DNA of 64,000 nt from an uncultured Sphingomonadaceae bacterium (GTDB taxonomy: Bacteria; Pseudomonadota; Alphaproteobacteria; Sphingomonadales; Sphingomonadaceae). Location: contig CAJXSN010000002.1 in NCBI GenBank assembly GCA_913060895.1, forward strand, positions 186,001-250,000, in the 5' to 3' direction. Below are positions 1-8,258 of this stretch, one piece after another (position 1 is the first letter of the stretch; every line of letters begins with the position of its first letter). Below the pieces are notes generated by a model that was given only the letters and a program-made list of their open reading frames with translations, was not told the DNA's origin and ran no database searches. A program made the position numbers and the translations under genes.

Positions 1-121
1 TACGGTTCAGGGCCTTGGCGATTTGTTTGATGCCTTGGCCCTTACCGGCGAGGAGCTTGAGCTTGCCCGCTTCCTCGCCGGTCCAGGGTTGTTTGTGCCG
101 CTCGAAGCGTTCTTTACCCAT
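1..121 (-). CDS. SANT/Myb-like small protein (partial, 3' end outside window)
   Basis: Only the first 40 codons are inside the window; no stop is reached. The visible residues contain WTGEEAGKLKLLAGKGQG and IKQIAKALNR, a Trp followed by acidic residues and then a helix-turn-helix-like stretch, which is the look of a Myb/SANT DNA-binding module. Its ATG overlaps the topA stop as TGATG, so it is probably co-transcribed and translationally coupled with topA. Small proteins of this kind are often seen next to topA in sphingomonads, but the function is not known to me; a DNA-associated role is inferred only from fold and neighbour. Confidence 0.6.
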   Translation of the reverse strand, partial: MGKERFERHKQPWTGEEAGKLKLLAGKGQGIKQIAKALNR

Positions 122-2745
122 CAGTCATCCTTGGCCGCAGGGGCCTTTTTCTTCGTTGCTGGCTTCTTGGGTGCTGGCTTCTTCTTTGCCGCCGCCTTCT
201 TGGCCGGAGCCTTCTTTGCTGCTGGTTTCTTCGCAGCGGGCTTCTTCTTCGGCGCGGCCTTCTTCTTAGCGCGCTTCTTCGGCGGACCTTTGGCAATCCG
301 TGCGTCGATCAACTCGATCGCCTGGGCCTCGGTCACGTCCTCCGGCTTAATGTCCTTCGGGATCGTGGCGTTGTTTGTGCCATCGGTAACGTAGGGGCCA
401 TAGCGACCCGGCAGGACCTTCATTTCGCCGCCGCTGGTCGGGTGCTCCTTGAACGTCTGTATCGGCTCGGCCTTCTGCCTGCCTCCCCCCTTGCGGTTGG
501 CAGCCTCGGCCAGCAGCGACACCGCCGCATTCATACCCGTTTCAAACACATCGACCGTGCTGGTTAGCTTGGCGTATTTGCCATCGTGCCGCAGATATGG
601 GCCGTAACGCCCTATGGCTGCTTCGATTTCCTTGCCTGTTTCGGGATGCTCGCCAACGATGCGCGGCAGGTCGATCAGCTTGATCGCCCATTCCAGATCG
701 AACCCGTCGAGATCCTTGGGAATGCTTGCGCGTTTGGCCTCCTTGCCTTCACCCATCTGTACGTAAGGCCCGAAGCGGCCCGACTTGCGCTCGATGGGCA
801 GACCCGTGATGGGGTGTTCGCCCAGCACGGCATCTTCAACTGCATCCTCCCCATCCGCGCCCGGCTGGGCAAAGCGGCGAGTGAACTTGCATTCGGGGTA
901 GTTGGCGCAGGCAACAAACGCGCCGTAGCGCCCGCCGCGCAATGCCAGACGGCCACCCTCGCGGCCTTCTTTCTCGCATAGCGGGCAAAAGCGCGCATCC
1001 TTGCCATCTTCGCGTTCGGGAAACAGGAAGTCGGACAGATATTCGTCCAGAACTTCAGTTACTTCGGACGGTAACTTCTCCATGACCTCATCGGCCTTGG
1101 GCTTGAAATCCTGCCAGAATTTGGCGAGCAGCGTCTTGTATTCCTCGCGTCCGTCGGAGACGACATCCAGCTCGTCCTCCATTCCCGCGGTGAAGTCATA
1201 CGCCACATAAGTGGGGAAGAACCGCTCCAGAAATGCGGTGAGAAGACGCCCCGATTCCTCTGCAAAGAAACGGTTTTTCTCCATCCGCACGTAATCGCGG
1301 TCGCGCACGGTCTGGATGGTGCTGGCATAGGTGGACGGCCGCCCGATGCCCAGTTCCTCCAGCCGTTTGACCAGGCTGGCTTCGGAGAAACGCGGCGGAG
1401 GCTGGGTGAAGTGCTGGTTAGCCTCTACGTCTTTCTTCGCCGGGGCATCACCCTTGCGCATGGTCGGCAGCAGGCCCTCCTCGTCATCCTCGCGGTCGTC
1501 GAAGCCTTCCTGATAAACAGCAAGAAAGCCGGGGAATTTTACAACCTGTCCGGTTGCCCGCAGCTCGTGCTGGCCGGTCGCATCACGCATGGTGATGGTC
1601 GTCCGCTCCAGCTGAGCAGTGGACATCTGGCTGGCCATTGCGCGCTTGAAAATCAAATCATACAGGCGGCCATCATCGCCCGCACCGGCGGATTTCTTGA
1701 GGAAACTGGTGGGGCGGATTGCCTCATGCGCTTCCTGAGTATTCTTGGCCTTCGTACTGTAAAAACGTGGTTTTTCCGGGCGATAGTCTTCGCTGTACCG
1801 GTCCACGATGGCATCGCGCGCGGCCATGATGGCCGACATATCCATTTGCACGCCGTCGGTCCGCATATAGGTGATCGCGCCTGCCTCGTACAAAGATTGC
1901 GCGCACCGCATGGTGTGACTAGCGGAAAAGCCCAGCTTACGCGCGGCCTCCTGCTGCAATGTGGAGGTCGTGAATGGCGGCGAGGGATTGCGTTTGAGCG
2001 GCTTGGTCTCGACTTCTTCGATGGTGAAGCGGCCCTGCTCCACTGCGGCCTTTGCAGCAGCGGCGCTGCCTTCATTGCCCAGCGTCAGCTTCTCCAGCTT
2101 CTTGCCGTCATATTTGACCAGCCGCGCATCGAAGGCGGTTCCGTCCTGCTCCATCTTCGCGACGATGGACCAGTATTCATCCGCCTTGAACGCCTCGATC
2201 TCGCGTTCCCGGTCGACGATCAGACGCAGCGTCACCGATTGCACCCGGCCCGCCGATTTCGCGCCGGGCAGCTTGCGCCACAGCACGGGGCTCAGCGTAA
2301 AGCCGAACAGGTAATCGAGCGCGCGGCGCGCCAGATAGGCATCGATCAGTGGCTGATCGAGTTCGCGGGGCTTGCCCATCGCCTCGGTCACCGCCTTCTT
2401 GGTGATGGCGTTGAAGGTCACCCTGTCGACCTTTGTCGGCAGCAGTTTGCGCTTCTTCAGCAGCTCCTGAACATGCCAGCTAATCGCCTCACCCTCGCGG
2501 TCGGGGTCAGTCGCGAGGATCAGTCGGTCGGCGCCCTTGGCCGCATCGCTGATTTCCTTGAAGCGCTTCTGCTTGTCCCGGTACAGCTCCCAATCCATTG
2601 CGAAGTCCTCGTCCGGGCGGACGCTGCCATCCTTGGGCGGCAGATCGCGGACATGGCCATAGGATGCGAGAACTTTGAAGTCCTTGCCGAGATAGCCTTC
2701 GATGGTCTTCGCCTTGGCAGGCGATTCGACGATAACGAGTTGCAT
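121..2745 (-). CDS. topA: DNA topoisomerase I (type IA)
   Basis: The 874-aa product relaxes negatively supercoiled DNA by transient single-strand cleavage. The N-terminal TOPRIM domain starts at MQLVIVESPAKAKTIEGYLG and holds the acidic DPDREGE motif. The catalytic tyrosine lies in GAITYMRTDG near residue 293. The C-terminal third has one clear Cys4-type zinc motif (FCPLC followed by CANYPEC) and then three degenerate repeats ending in GRFGPYV/GRYGPYL/GRYGPYV. The last roughly 50 residues are an almost pure Lys/Ala/Pro tail (KKKAAPKKKPAAKK and similar), resembling histone H1 tails and probably binding DNA non-specifically. The stop overlaps the next gene's ATG (TGATG). Family assignment is secure. 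Confidence 0.97.
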   Translation of the reverse strand: MQLVIVESPAKAKTIEGYLGKDFKVLASYGHVRDLPPKDGSVRPDEDFAMDWELYRDKQKRFKEISDAAKGADRLILATDPDREGEAISWHVQELLKKRKLLPTKVDRVTFNAITKKAVTEAMGKPRELDQPLIDAYLARRALDYLFGFTLSPVLWRKLPGAKSAGRVQSVTLRLIVDREREIEAFKADEYWSIVAKMEQDGTAFDARLVKYDGKKLEKLTLGNEGSAAAAKAAVEQGRFTIEEVETKPLKRNPSPPFTTSTLQQEAARKLGFSASHTMRCAQSLYEAGAITYMRTDGVQMDMSAIMAARDAIVDRYSEDYRPEKPRFYSTKAKNTQEAHEAIRPTSFLKKSAGAGDDGRLYDLIFKRAMASQMSTAQLERTTITMRDATGQHELRATGQVVKFPGFLAVYQEGFDDREDDEEGLLPTMRKGDAPAKKDVEANQHFTQPPPRFSEASLVKRLEELGIGRPSTYASTIQTVRDRDYVRMEKNRFFAEESGRLLTAFLERFFPTYVAYDFTAGMEDELDVVSDGREEYKTLLAKFWQDFKPKADEVMEKLPSEVTEVLDEYLSDFLFPEREDGKDARFCPLCEKEGREGGRLALRGGRYGAFVACANYPECKFTRRFAQPGADGEDAVEDAVLGEHPITGLPIERKSGRFGPYVQMGEGKEAKRASIPKDLDGFDLEWAIKLIDLPRIVGEHPETGKEIEAAIGRYGPYLRHDGKYAKLTSTVDVFETGMNAAVSLLAEAANRKGGGRQKAEPIQTFKEHPTSGGEMKVLPGRYGPYVTDGTNNATIPKDIKPEDVTEAQAIELIDARIAKGPPKKRAKKKAAPKKKPAAKKPAAKKAPAKKAAAKKKPAPKKPATKKKAPAAKDD

Positions 2746-2771
2746 TGTGGTGTGGGTATTCCCTTACGTGT

Positions 2772-2781
2772 GCGTATACGC
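2772..2781. promoter_or_regulatory. 10-bp palindrome GCGTATACGC upstream of topA
   Basis: A perfect palindrome lies 26 bp upstream of the topA ATG, in the short divergent spacer between topA and the membrane-protein gene at 2849. It could overlap a topA promoter or operator, but no experimental counterpart is known to me and short palindromes arise by chance. Confidence 0.2.
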
Positions 2782-2848
2782 GCGAAGGTGGGGTGCGTTT
2801 GGGGGCAGCGTCAAGTAAGGTTTTTGGACGATTGACCGACATCGATCC

Positions 2849-3202
2849 ATGCGCGAGTTAGCAAGTGTGAACAATGCCGATAAAGATTTGATGGGTTGGT
2901 CAGCGATTGTTTGGATACAGTGCTTTACCTTGGCGTTGGGGATGGTTGCTGCGAACTACATTTCCGCGCCGCTCGGTTTGCTGATTTTTGCAATCGACCT
3001 CGCTCTGATCGCAACCGCCTACTTGACTGATTGGCGCTATCGTTGGCGGTCGACGGTGACGCTGACGGGTGTCTTCGTTATGCATCTCGCCGTCTTTTTC
3101 AAACCCGATGATCAACCAACCGTAAGCCTGCCAATCGCTATAATTGCTATGATGATCTGGATTATTTCTCTCTTCATCCCTCGCTCGTCGCCCCGGACTT
3201 GA
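2849..3202 (+). CDS. Small hypothetical integral membrane protein
   Basis: The 117-aa product has about four hydrophobic segments (roughly residues 17-33, 38-58, 70-84 and 93-111) separated by short basic loops such as DWRYRWRS, so it is very likely an inner-membrane protein. I do not recognise a family. The gene is transcribed away from topA. The last residues, SSPRT, and the TGA stop are encoded inside a dispersed palindromic repeat (3186-3216), so the natural C-terminus may have been replaced when the repeat arrived. No convincing ribosome binding site precedes the ATG at 2849; an in-frame ATG at 2891 (MGWSAIVW) is an alternative start. Confidence 0.6.
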   Translation: MRELASVNNADKDLMGWSAIVWIQCFTLALGMVAANYISAPLGLLIFAIDLALIATAYLTDWRYRWRSTVTLTGVFVMHLAVFFKPDDQPTVSLPIAIIAMMIWIISLFIPRSSPRT

Positions 3203-3216
3203 TCCGGGGTCTCGCT
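3186..3216 (+). repeat. Palindromic repeat, left copy beside the GIY-YIG gene
   Basis: The core CCCCGGACTTGATCCGGGG (3191-3209) is a 7-bp stem with a 5-nt loop. Including flanks, 28 of 31 positions match the reverse complement of the copy at 3535-3565. It lies 7 nt past the GIY-YIG stop codon and contains the stop codon of the upstream membrane-protein gene. Related CCCCGGA-TCCGGGG palindromes are common intergenic repeats in alphaproteobacteria. Confidence 0.85.
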
Positions 3217-3223
3217 TGTCTTT

Positions 3224-3514
3224 TCAACCGTTGAAGCCATCGAATAAATCCCGCCATTCCGGGTTGGCCTTTTCGATCAACTCCAACTTCCAATCGCGAC
3301 GCCAGCGTTTCAGGCGTTTCTCGTGAGCGATGGCCAGCTCGATATTATCCGCGCTTTCGGCCCAAACTAGGCGCGTTAGATTATGCTCGGCGCAAAAATT
3401 GGATCCTTTGCCCTCACGGTGTTGGGTGACACGGGCGGCAAGGTCTGCGGTTACGCCGGTGTAGAGTGTGCCTCTGTAGCGGTTGGTCATGATATAGACC
3501 CAGCCGCCTGTCAT
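3224..3514 (-). CDS. GIY-YIG nuclease superfamily protein (YhbQ/UPF0213-like)
   Basis: The 96-aa single-domain protein has the GIY-YIG signature as VYI (residues 6-8) and YTG (18-20), then a likely catalytic Arg in LAARVTQH (residue 28) and the conserved Glu in AIAHEKRLKRW (residue 65). All core active-site elements are present, so it may be a functional metal-dependent endonuclease. The family also includes UvrC and homing endonucleases, but the role of these small stand-alone members is not established. The gene lies precisely between two inverted palindromic repeats, 7 nt on its 3' side and 20 nt on its 5' side, which suggests a mobile or repeat-associated unit. No strong ribosome binding site is visible. 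Confidence 0.9.
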   Translation of the reverse strand: MTGGWVYIMTNRYRGTLYTGVTADLAARVTQHREGKGSNFCAEHNLTRLVWAESADNIELAIAHEKRLKRWRRDWKLELIEKANPEWRDLFDGFNG

Positions 3515-3534
3515 CGGGTGTTGTGCCGGAAAGT

Positions 3535-3565
3535 AGCGGGGCCCCGGATCAAGTCCGGGGTGACG
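3535..3565 (-). repeat. Palindromic repeat, right (inverted) copy beside the GIY-YIG gene
   Basis: The core CCCCGGATCAAGTCCGGGG (3542-3560) is the exact reverse complement of the left core, and the flanks extend the match to 28 of 31 positions. It starts 20 nt upstream of the GIY-YIG ATG and lies just beyond the dprA stop. The two copies therefore form terminal-inverted-repeat-like ends of a 380-bp unit. Confidence 0.85.
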
Positions 3566-3590
3566 TTGTGGAGGGTGACGGCGGAGTTCT

Positions 3591-4679
3591 TCATTTCAGT
3601 GACACCCTACCCGCAGCGTGCCGCTCCAGCCGCCCGGCGATTTCCAGTTCCAGCAGCGCCAGTTGCACCGCCGCAGCGCCCTCGTCCGACTGGCGGATGA
3701 GTTCGTCTACGGCCACGGGTGCGGTGGTCAGGAGGCTGGCGATGTCGGCGGGCTCGGCGTCTGCCATTTCCTCTGGCGCGTAGTCGTAGGTGGCCACTGG
3801 TTCGCGAAAGGTTGAGCGGGGCTGGCCGTCGAAGCCGCGCATCAGTTCGGCCACGTCCTCGGGTGATTGCACCAGCACTGCGCCTTCGCGGATCAGGTGG
3901 TTGCAGCCGTGGCTGCGTGCTTCCAGCGGGCTGCCAGGGATCGCCATGACTTCGCGCCCCGCCTCGCCCGCCAGCCGGGCGGTGATCAGGCTGCCGGATT
4001 TGACCGCTGCCTCCACCACCAGCGTGGCTCCTGCCAGCCCGGCGATGATCCTGTTGCGGCTGGGAAAGTGGCTGCCGCGCGGTTCGGTGCCCGGCGGCTG
4101 TTCTGCGATCAGCAGGCCTTCGCTGGCGATACGTTCCTGCAAATCGGTGTGCTGCGGCGGGTAGGCGATGTCGATCCCGCTGGCGATCACGCCGATGGTG
4201 CGGGGTAAAGCCCCCTCGTGACACGCCCCGTCTATGCCGCGTGCGAGGCCGGAGACGACCGTGAAGCCATCTGCCGACAAAGCTAGAGCAAAGTCCCGCG
4301 CCAGCTTCACCGCCGCCGCACTGGCGTTGCGCGCACCGACCATCGCAACGCAGGGCCCGCTCGCCAGCGACAGGTCGCCGCGATAGGTGATGATTGGCGG
4401 AGCGCCGCCTATTTCGGCCAGCAGTGCGGGATAATCGGGCTGGTCGTGGAACAGGTATTTCGCGCCTGCTTTGCGGACCTCCTCCACCTCTCGCTCAACC
4501 TTGGCGACAGGCGCTGCGCGGTAGCTGGACCCACCCTTCTTGCCGAGATCGGGCAGAGCCTCCAGCGCGGCCACCGCAGAGCCGAACCGGGCAAGCAATT
4601 GCGCATAGCTCACCGGCCCGATGTGCGGGCTTCGCAGCAAACGGATGCGTGCAAAGGCTTCGGCCTGCGACAAGCTCAC
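3591..4679 (-). CDS. dprA: DNA-processing protein DprA
   Basis: DprA binds incoming single-stranded DNA during natural transformation and loads RecA. The 362-aa protein has an N-terminal helix-hairpin region (about 1-60), the central Rossmann-like DprA domain with VGARNAS (114-120) and SGLARGID (143-150), and a C-terminal winged-helix domain (about 300-362) ending in LERHAAGRVSLK. Length and domain order are normal. The start overlaps the plsY stop by 4 nt, so the pair is probably one transcript. The 3' end runs to within 26 bp of a palindromic repeat. Other competence genes are not in this window, so natural transformability cannot be inferred. Confidence 0.95.
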   Translation of the reverse strand: MSLSQAEAFARIRLLRSPHIGPVSYAQLLARFGSAVAALEALPDLGKKGGSSYRAAPVAKVEREVEEVRKAGAKYLFHDQPDYPALLAEIGGAPPIITYRGDLSLASGPCVAMVGARNASAAAVKLARDFALALSADGFTVVSGLARGIDGACHEGALPRTIGVIASGIDIAYPPQHTDLQERIASEGLLIAEQPPGTEPRGSHFPSRNRIIAGLAGATLVVEAAVKSGSLITARLAGEAGREVMAIPGSPLEARSHGCNHLIREGAVLVQSPEDVAELMRGFDGQPRSTFREPVATYDYAPEEMADAEPADIASLLTTAPVAVDELIRQSDEGAAAVQLALLELEIAGRLERHAAGRVSLK

Positions 4680-5260
4680 CTGTCTGCGCCGACCTTGGGT
4701 TCCTCACCCTTCATCAGCCTCGCAATGTTCTCGCGGTGAAGGTAGATAATCAGCGCCGCAATCGCCGCCAGAACAGGAAAGAATTGCGGATAGCCAAACA
4801 GGGGGCCAGCCGCAGCGGCGCCGACAACGGCCGCCATTCCGGCGAGCGAGGAAATGCGGAAAATAGCCAGCGTGCTCAGCCAGATGCCCGCATATGCAAG
4901 GCCGATGGGCCAGCCCAGCGCAAAGGCGACACCGGCATGGGTGGCCACGCCCTTCCCGCCTTTGAATTTCAGCCACATCGGGTAGCAGTGACCGATCACC
5001 ACGGCCCCTGCGGCAAAGGCCATCCCCTTCTCGTCCCAGATCTCACCAGCAGCAAATACCGCGACGAATCCCTTTGCCAGATCAAGCAGCAAGGTGGCAG
5101 CCGCCAGCCCCTTATTGCCCGTGCGCAGCACATTGGTCGCGCCGATATTACCGCTACCGATGGAGCGCACATCGCCCATTCCCGCTGCTTTCGTCAGCAA
5201 CAGGCCGAACGGTATCGAACCGACCAAATATCCGAGCAATGCGGGGTACCAGGCTTCCAT
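4676..5260 (-). CDS. plsY: Glycerol-3-phosphate acyltransferase PlsY
   Basis: PlsY transfers an acyl group from acyl-phosphate to glycerol-3-phosphate, the first committed step of phospholipid synthesis, in the inner membrane. The 194-aa product shows the family motifs GSIPFG, GSGNIGATNV, a GKGVATHAG-type glycine-rich segment and several membrane helices. I chose the ATG at 5260 over a TTG six bases upstream because AAGGA precedes it with a 6-nt spacer. It overlaps dprA by 4 nt downstream. Upstream, a long inverted repeat separates it from the divergent murI. Confidence 0.95.
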   Translation of the reverse strand: MEAWYPALLGYLVGSIPFGLLLTKAAGMGDVRSIGSGNIGATNVLRTGNKGLAAATLLLDLAKGFVAVFAAGEIWDEKGMAFAAGAVVIGHCYPMWLKFKGGKGVATHAGVAFALGWPIGLAYAGIWLSTLAIFRISSLAGMAAVVGAAAAGPLFGYPQFFPVLAAIAALIIYLHRENIARLMKGEEPKVGADR

Positions 5261-5302
5261 TATCAATCCTTATCCGCTCACACTGGCGGTGTCGAAAGGG
5301 GG

Positions 5303-5372
5303 GACCTTGTCGAAGGGTTGTATTTTACTCTAGGCGCTTCGTTAGAAGTAAGAACAGCCCTTCGACAAGGTC
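5303..5372. repeat. Inverted repeat GACCTTGTCGAAGGG / CCCTTCGACAAGGTC
   Basis: Two perfectly complementary 15-nt arms (5303-5317 and 5358-5372) flank a 40-nt AT-richer spacer between the divergent plsY and murI starts. The right arm ends 14 nt before the murI ribosome binding site. The core CTTCGACAAG resembles a repeat widely scattered in sphingomonad genomes; a related half-copy lies at 61323-61335. A transcript through it could form a long hairpin. Confidence 0.8.
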
Positions 5373-5395
5373 GGGGCGAACGGTAAAGGACCGTT

Positions 5396-6190
5396 GTGGA
5401 CGCGAACGCCCCCATCCTGCTGTTCGATTCCGGTGTTGGCGGTCTGTCCATTCTGCCTGCGGTGCGCGAATTGCTGCCCGATGCCCCCCTGCTCTACGCC
5501 GCCGATTTCGCCGGTCTGCCCTATGGCATGAAGACCGAGGCCGAGATTGCTGCGCGGGTTTGCGGGCTGCTGGGCCGAATGAGCGAGCGGTTCCAGCCGC
5601 GCCTGATCTGCATCGCTTGCAACACGGCCAGCACCATCGCGCTGGCAATGGTCCGCGATGTGTTGGAAGTGCCGATTGTCGGCACCGTCCCCGCAATCAA
5701 GCCGGCCGCGCGCGCGAGCACCACAGGCGTGTTCGGAATCCTTGGTACAGAGGCTACGATTCGCCAGAGCTATGTCGACGATCTGGAACGTGAGCACGCG
5801 GTGGGCAAAACCATGCTGCGCCATGCCGCGCCCGGTCTGGTAACACTGGCGGAAGCAAAACTGCGCGGCCACGCCGTGCCTCTTCCAGCCGTTGCGGAAG
5901 CCTGCGAGGGGCTGATATCCCAATCACGCGATATCAGCATCGACATCGTAGTTCTGGCGTGCACCCATTTCCCGCTGCTGCGCGAAGAATTGCAGCAGGT
6001 TTTCGGCCCTGCCGTAACTCTGGTGGACGGTGCAGAAGGAATTGCACGGCGGGTCGCGACGCTGGTGGACGGACAGGAGTTTGCACGCACTGGTCCTGAC
6101 AGGATGCTGGTGACGGGCGTAGCCGAACTGCCCGCCGCCCTTCGCCAGACCATGAGCATCTATGGCTTCGAATACGTTGATCGGTTTTAA
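5396..6190 (+). CDS. murI: Glutamate racemase
   Basis: MurI converts L-glutamate to D-glutamate for peptidoglycan, in the cytoplasm. The 264-aa product starts with DSGVGGLS (11-18) and carries both catalytic cysteines in IACNTAST (Cys75) and VLACTHFPLL (Cys189), so it should be active. The start is GTG at 5396, supported by AAGGA five bases upstream; that site lies in the loop of a tiny hairpin (CGGT-AAAGG-ACCG). Its promoter region holds the large inverted repeat at 5303-5372. Confidence 0.96.
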   Translation: MDANAPILLFDSGVGGLSILPAVRELLPDAPLLYAADFAGLPYGMKTEAEIAARVCGLLGRMSERFQPRLICIACNTASTIALAMVRDVLEVPIVGTVPAIKPAARASTTGVFGILGTEATIRQSYVDDLEREHAVGKTMLRHAAPGLVTLAEAKLRGHAVPLPAVAEACEGLISQSRDISIDIVVLACTHFPLLREELQQVFGPAVTLVDGAEGIARRVATLVDGQEFARTGPDRMLVTGVAELPAALRQTMSIYGFEYVDRF

Positions 6191-6268
6191 ACGGCCTTAA
6201 CGCGAACCGTTCGCAAAGATCGCGGTAGAAAATCGCGGATAACCTGCCTATCTGTCGTCACCGAAGCG

Positions 6269-7489
6269 ATGAATTACGAGCATATCTTTGATCAGGCGAT
6301 CGATCGCCTCCATGCCGAAGGGCGCTACCGCGTCTTTATCGACATCCTGCGCAACAAAGGCGCGTATCCCAACGCGCGTTGTTTTGCCGGGCATAACGGC
6401 CCGAAACCGATCACTGTCTGGTGCTCCAACGATTATCTGGCAATGGGGCAGCACCCTAAGGTGATCGGCGCGATGGAAGATGCCCTGCACGATGTCGGCG
6501 CAGGTTCCGGCGGCACGCGCAATATTGGCGGCAATACCCATTATCATGTCCAGTTGGAGCACGAGCTGGCTGACCTTCATGGCAAGGAAAGCGCCCTGCT
6601 GTTTACCAGCGGATACGTGTCCAACGACGCGACGCTCTCCACCCTGTCCAAATTGCTGCCCGGCTGTGTGATCTTCTCTGACGAATTGAACCACGCCAGC
6701 ATGATTGCCGGCATCCGCAATTCGGGCTGTCCGAAACGGGTGTTCCGACATAATGATTTGAACCATCTGGAAGAATTACTGGCTGCCGAAGATTCGGAAG
6801 CGCCCAAGGTCATCGCCTTTGAGAGCGTATATTCAATGGACGGTGATGTCGCTCCGATCCACGCGATCTGCGACTTGGCAGAGAAATACAACGCGCTGAC
6901 CTACATCGACGAAGTGCACGCCGTGGGTATGTACGGCCCACGCGGTGGCGGCATTTCCGAGCGGGACAAAGCTGCCGACCGGATCGATATTATCGAAGGC
7001 ACACTGGGCAAGGCGTTCGGCGTAATGGGCGGCTATATTGCGGCCGATGCCAAGATCATCGATTGCATCCGCAGCTACGCCCCCGGTTTCATCTTCACCA
7101 CCTCGCTCAGCCCCGCTCTGGTGGCTGGCGTTCTGGCATCGGTGAAACACCTCAAATCCTCCAGCGAGGAACGCGATGCGCAGCAGACCAACGCCGCTGC
7201 GCTCAAGCTGATGATGCGCGATGCCGGTCTGCCTGTAATGGACAGCACCACGCATATCGTCCCCCTGATGGTCGGCGATCCGGTGCGGGCCAAGAAGATC
7301 AGCGATATCCTGTTGGCCGAATACGGATGCTATGTGCAGCCGATTAATTACCCCACGGTGCCGCGCGGCACAGAGCGTTTGCGCTTTACCCCTGGCCCTG
7401 CCCACACCGAAGCCATGATGCGCGAGCTGACGGAAGCTTTGATCGAGATATGGGACCGTATGGATATGGAATTGGCCGCGGCGGCCTAG
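6269..7489 (+). CDS. hemA: 5-aminolevulinate synthase (C4 pathway)
   Basis: This PLP enzyme condenses glycine with succinyl-CoA to 5-aminolevulinate, the first step of tetrapyrrole synthesis in alphaproteobacteria. The 406-aa protein has the usual length, opening with [20 protein letters not shown]. It shows NDYLAMG, the glycine-rich GSGGTRNI region, the PLP-contacting YIDEVHAVG and the Schiff-base lysine in EGTLGKAFG (Lys248). The product could feed heme and, if the organism is phototrophic, bacteriochlorophyll; no photosynthesis genes are visible here. It stands alone in its orientation run, 78 bp after murI. Confidence 0.97.
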   Translation: MNYEHIFDQAIDRLHAEGRYRVFIDILRNKGAYPNARCFAGHNGPKPITVWCSNDYLAMGQHPKVIGAMEDALHDVGAGSGGTRNIGGNTHYHVQLEHELADLHGKESALLFTSGYVSNDATLSTLSKLLPGCVIFSDELNHASMIAGIRNSGCPKRVFRHNDLNHLEELLAAEDSEAPKVIAFESVYSMDGDVAPIHAICDLAEKYNALTYIDEVHAVGMYGPRGGGISERDKAADRIDIIEGTLGKAFGVMGGYIAADAKIIDCIRSYAPGFIFTTSLSPALVAGVLASVKHLKSSSEERDAQQTNAAALKLMMRDAGLPVMDSTTHIVPLMVGDPVRAKKISDILLAEYGCYVQPINYPTVPRGTERLRFTPGPAHTEAMMRELTEALIEIWDRMDMELAAAA

Positions 7490-7556
7490 AGTTTCCATTC
7501 CTTGTGCTCTGCGCTCGCTTCGCTAGAGCCGCCTGAAACACATTCAGGAGCATTCG

Positions 7557-8258
7557 ATGAGCGGCACCCCGGACCAGACATTTGCAGAAGTTGTGCGCGG
7601 ACGAAAATCGATCCGCGGCTATCTGGACAAACCGGTACCGAAAGAACTGATCGAAGAGATACTCGGGCTGGCCATGCGCTCCCCTACCTCGATGAACACC
7701 CAGCCATGGCATTTTCACGTTATTTCCGGAGAGCCCCTTGATCGCATCCGCAAGGGCAACACCGAACGCATTCTGGCTGGCGAACCTGACAGCCGTGAAT
7801 TCCGCCGCGGAGAGCCCTTCGCAGGGGTTCACCGCGAACGTCAGATCGAGGTGGCAGTGCAGCTGTTCGGTGCGATGGGTATCGACCGAGACGACAAGGA
7901 AAAACGCCAGGACTGGGTGCTGCGCGGTTTCCGCCAGTTCGATGCGCCTGTCTGCGTCATCGTGACTTATGACCGTGAGCTGGGCACCAGCGACGACACC
8001 GCCTTCGATTGCGGGGCAGCTACCACTGCCTTGGTCAACGCCGCGTGGAGCCGGGGCCTTGGGTGCGTGATAAATTCGCAGGGCATCATGCAAAGCCCGG
8101 TCGTGCGCGAACACGCCGGTATCCCAGATGATCAGGTGATCCTGAAAGCCGTCGCTATGGGCTGGCCCGATCCCGATTTCCCGGCAAACAAGGTCTATAC
8201 CAATCGCAAGGAACCGGTTGATGCCGTCCGGTTCGTGGGCTTTGGAAACGATCAATAG
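7557..8258 (+). CDS. Nitroreductase family protein
   Basis: The 233-aa product belongs to the FMN-dependent nitroreductase fold, enzymes that reduce nitro groups, quinones or related acceptors with NAD(P)H. RKSIRGY near the N-terminus and RSPTSMNTQPWHF are the typical FMN-phosphate and ring-contacting segments; GLGCVINSQGIM and the C-terminal AMGWPDPDFPANK match the family core. AGGAG lies about 7 nt before the ATG at 7557. The substrate cannot be read from the sequence. It follows hemA by 67 bp and could share its transcript. Confidence 0.9.
   Translation: MSGTPDQTFAEVVRGRKSIRGYLDKPVPKELIEEILGLAMRSPTSMNTQPWHFHVISGEPLDRIRKGNTERILAGEPDSREFRRGEPFAGVHRERQIEVAVQLFGAMGIDRDDKEKRQDWVLRGFRQFDAPVCVIVTYDRELGTSDDTAFDCGAATTALVNAAWSRGLGCVINSQGIMQSPVVREHAGIPDDQVILKAVAMGWPDPDFPANKVYTNRKEPVDAVRFVGFGNDQ

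Noticed and set aside
1411-2835. 474-codon + strand ORF opposite topA
   Set aside because: It is antiphase to a clearly conserved gene, has low-complexity His/Arg/Gln composition and no domain; long antisense ORFs are common at this base composition.
3186-3565. The two palindromes as a CRISPR repeat pair
   Set aside because: Only two copies, inverted to each other and separated by a gene; there is no spacer array and no cas gene.
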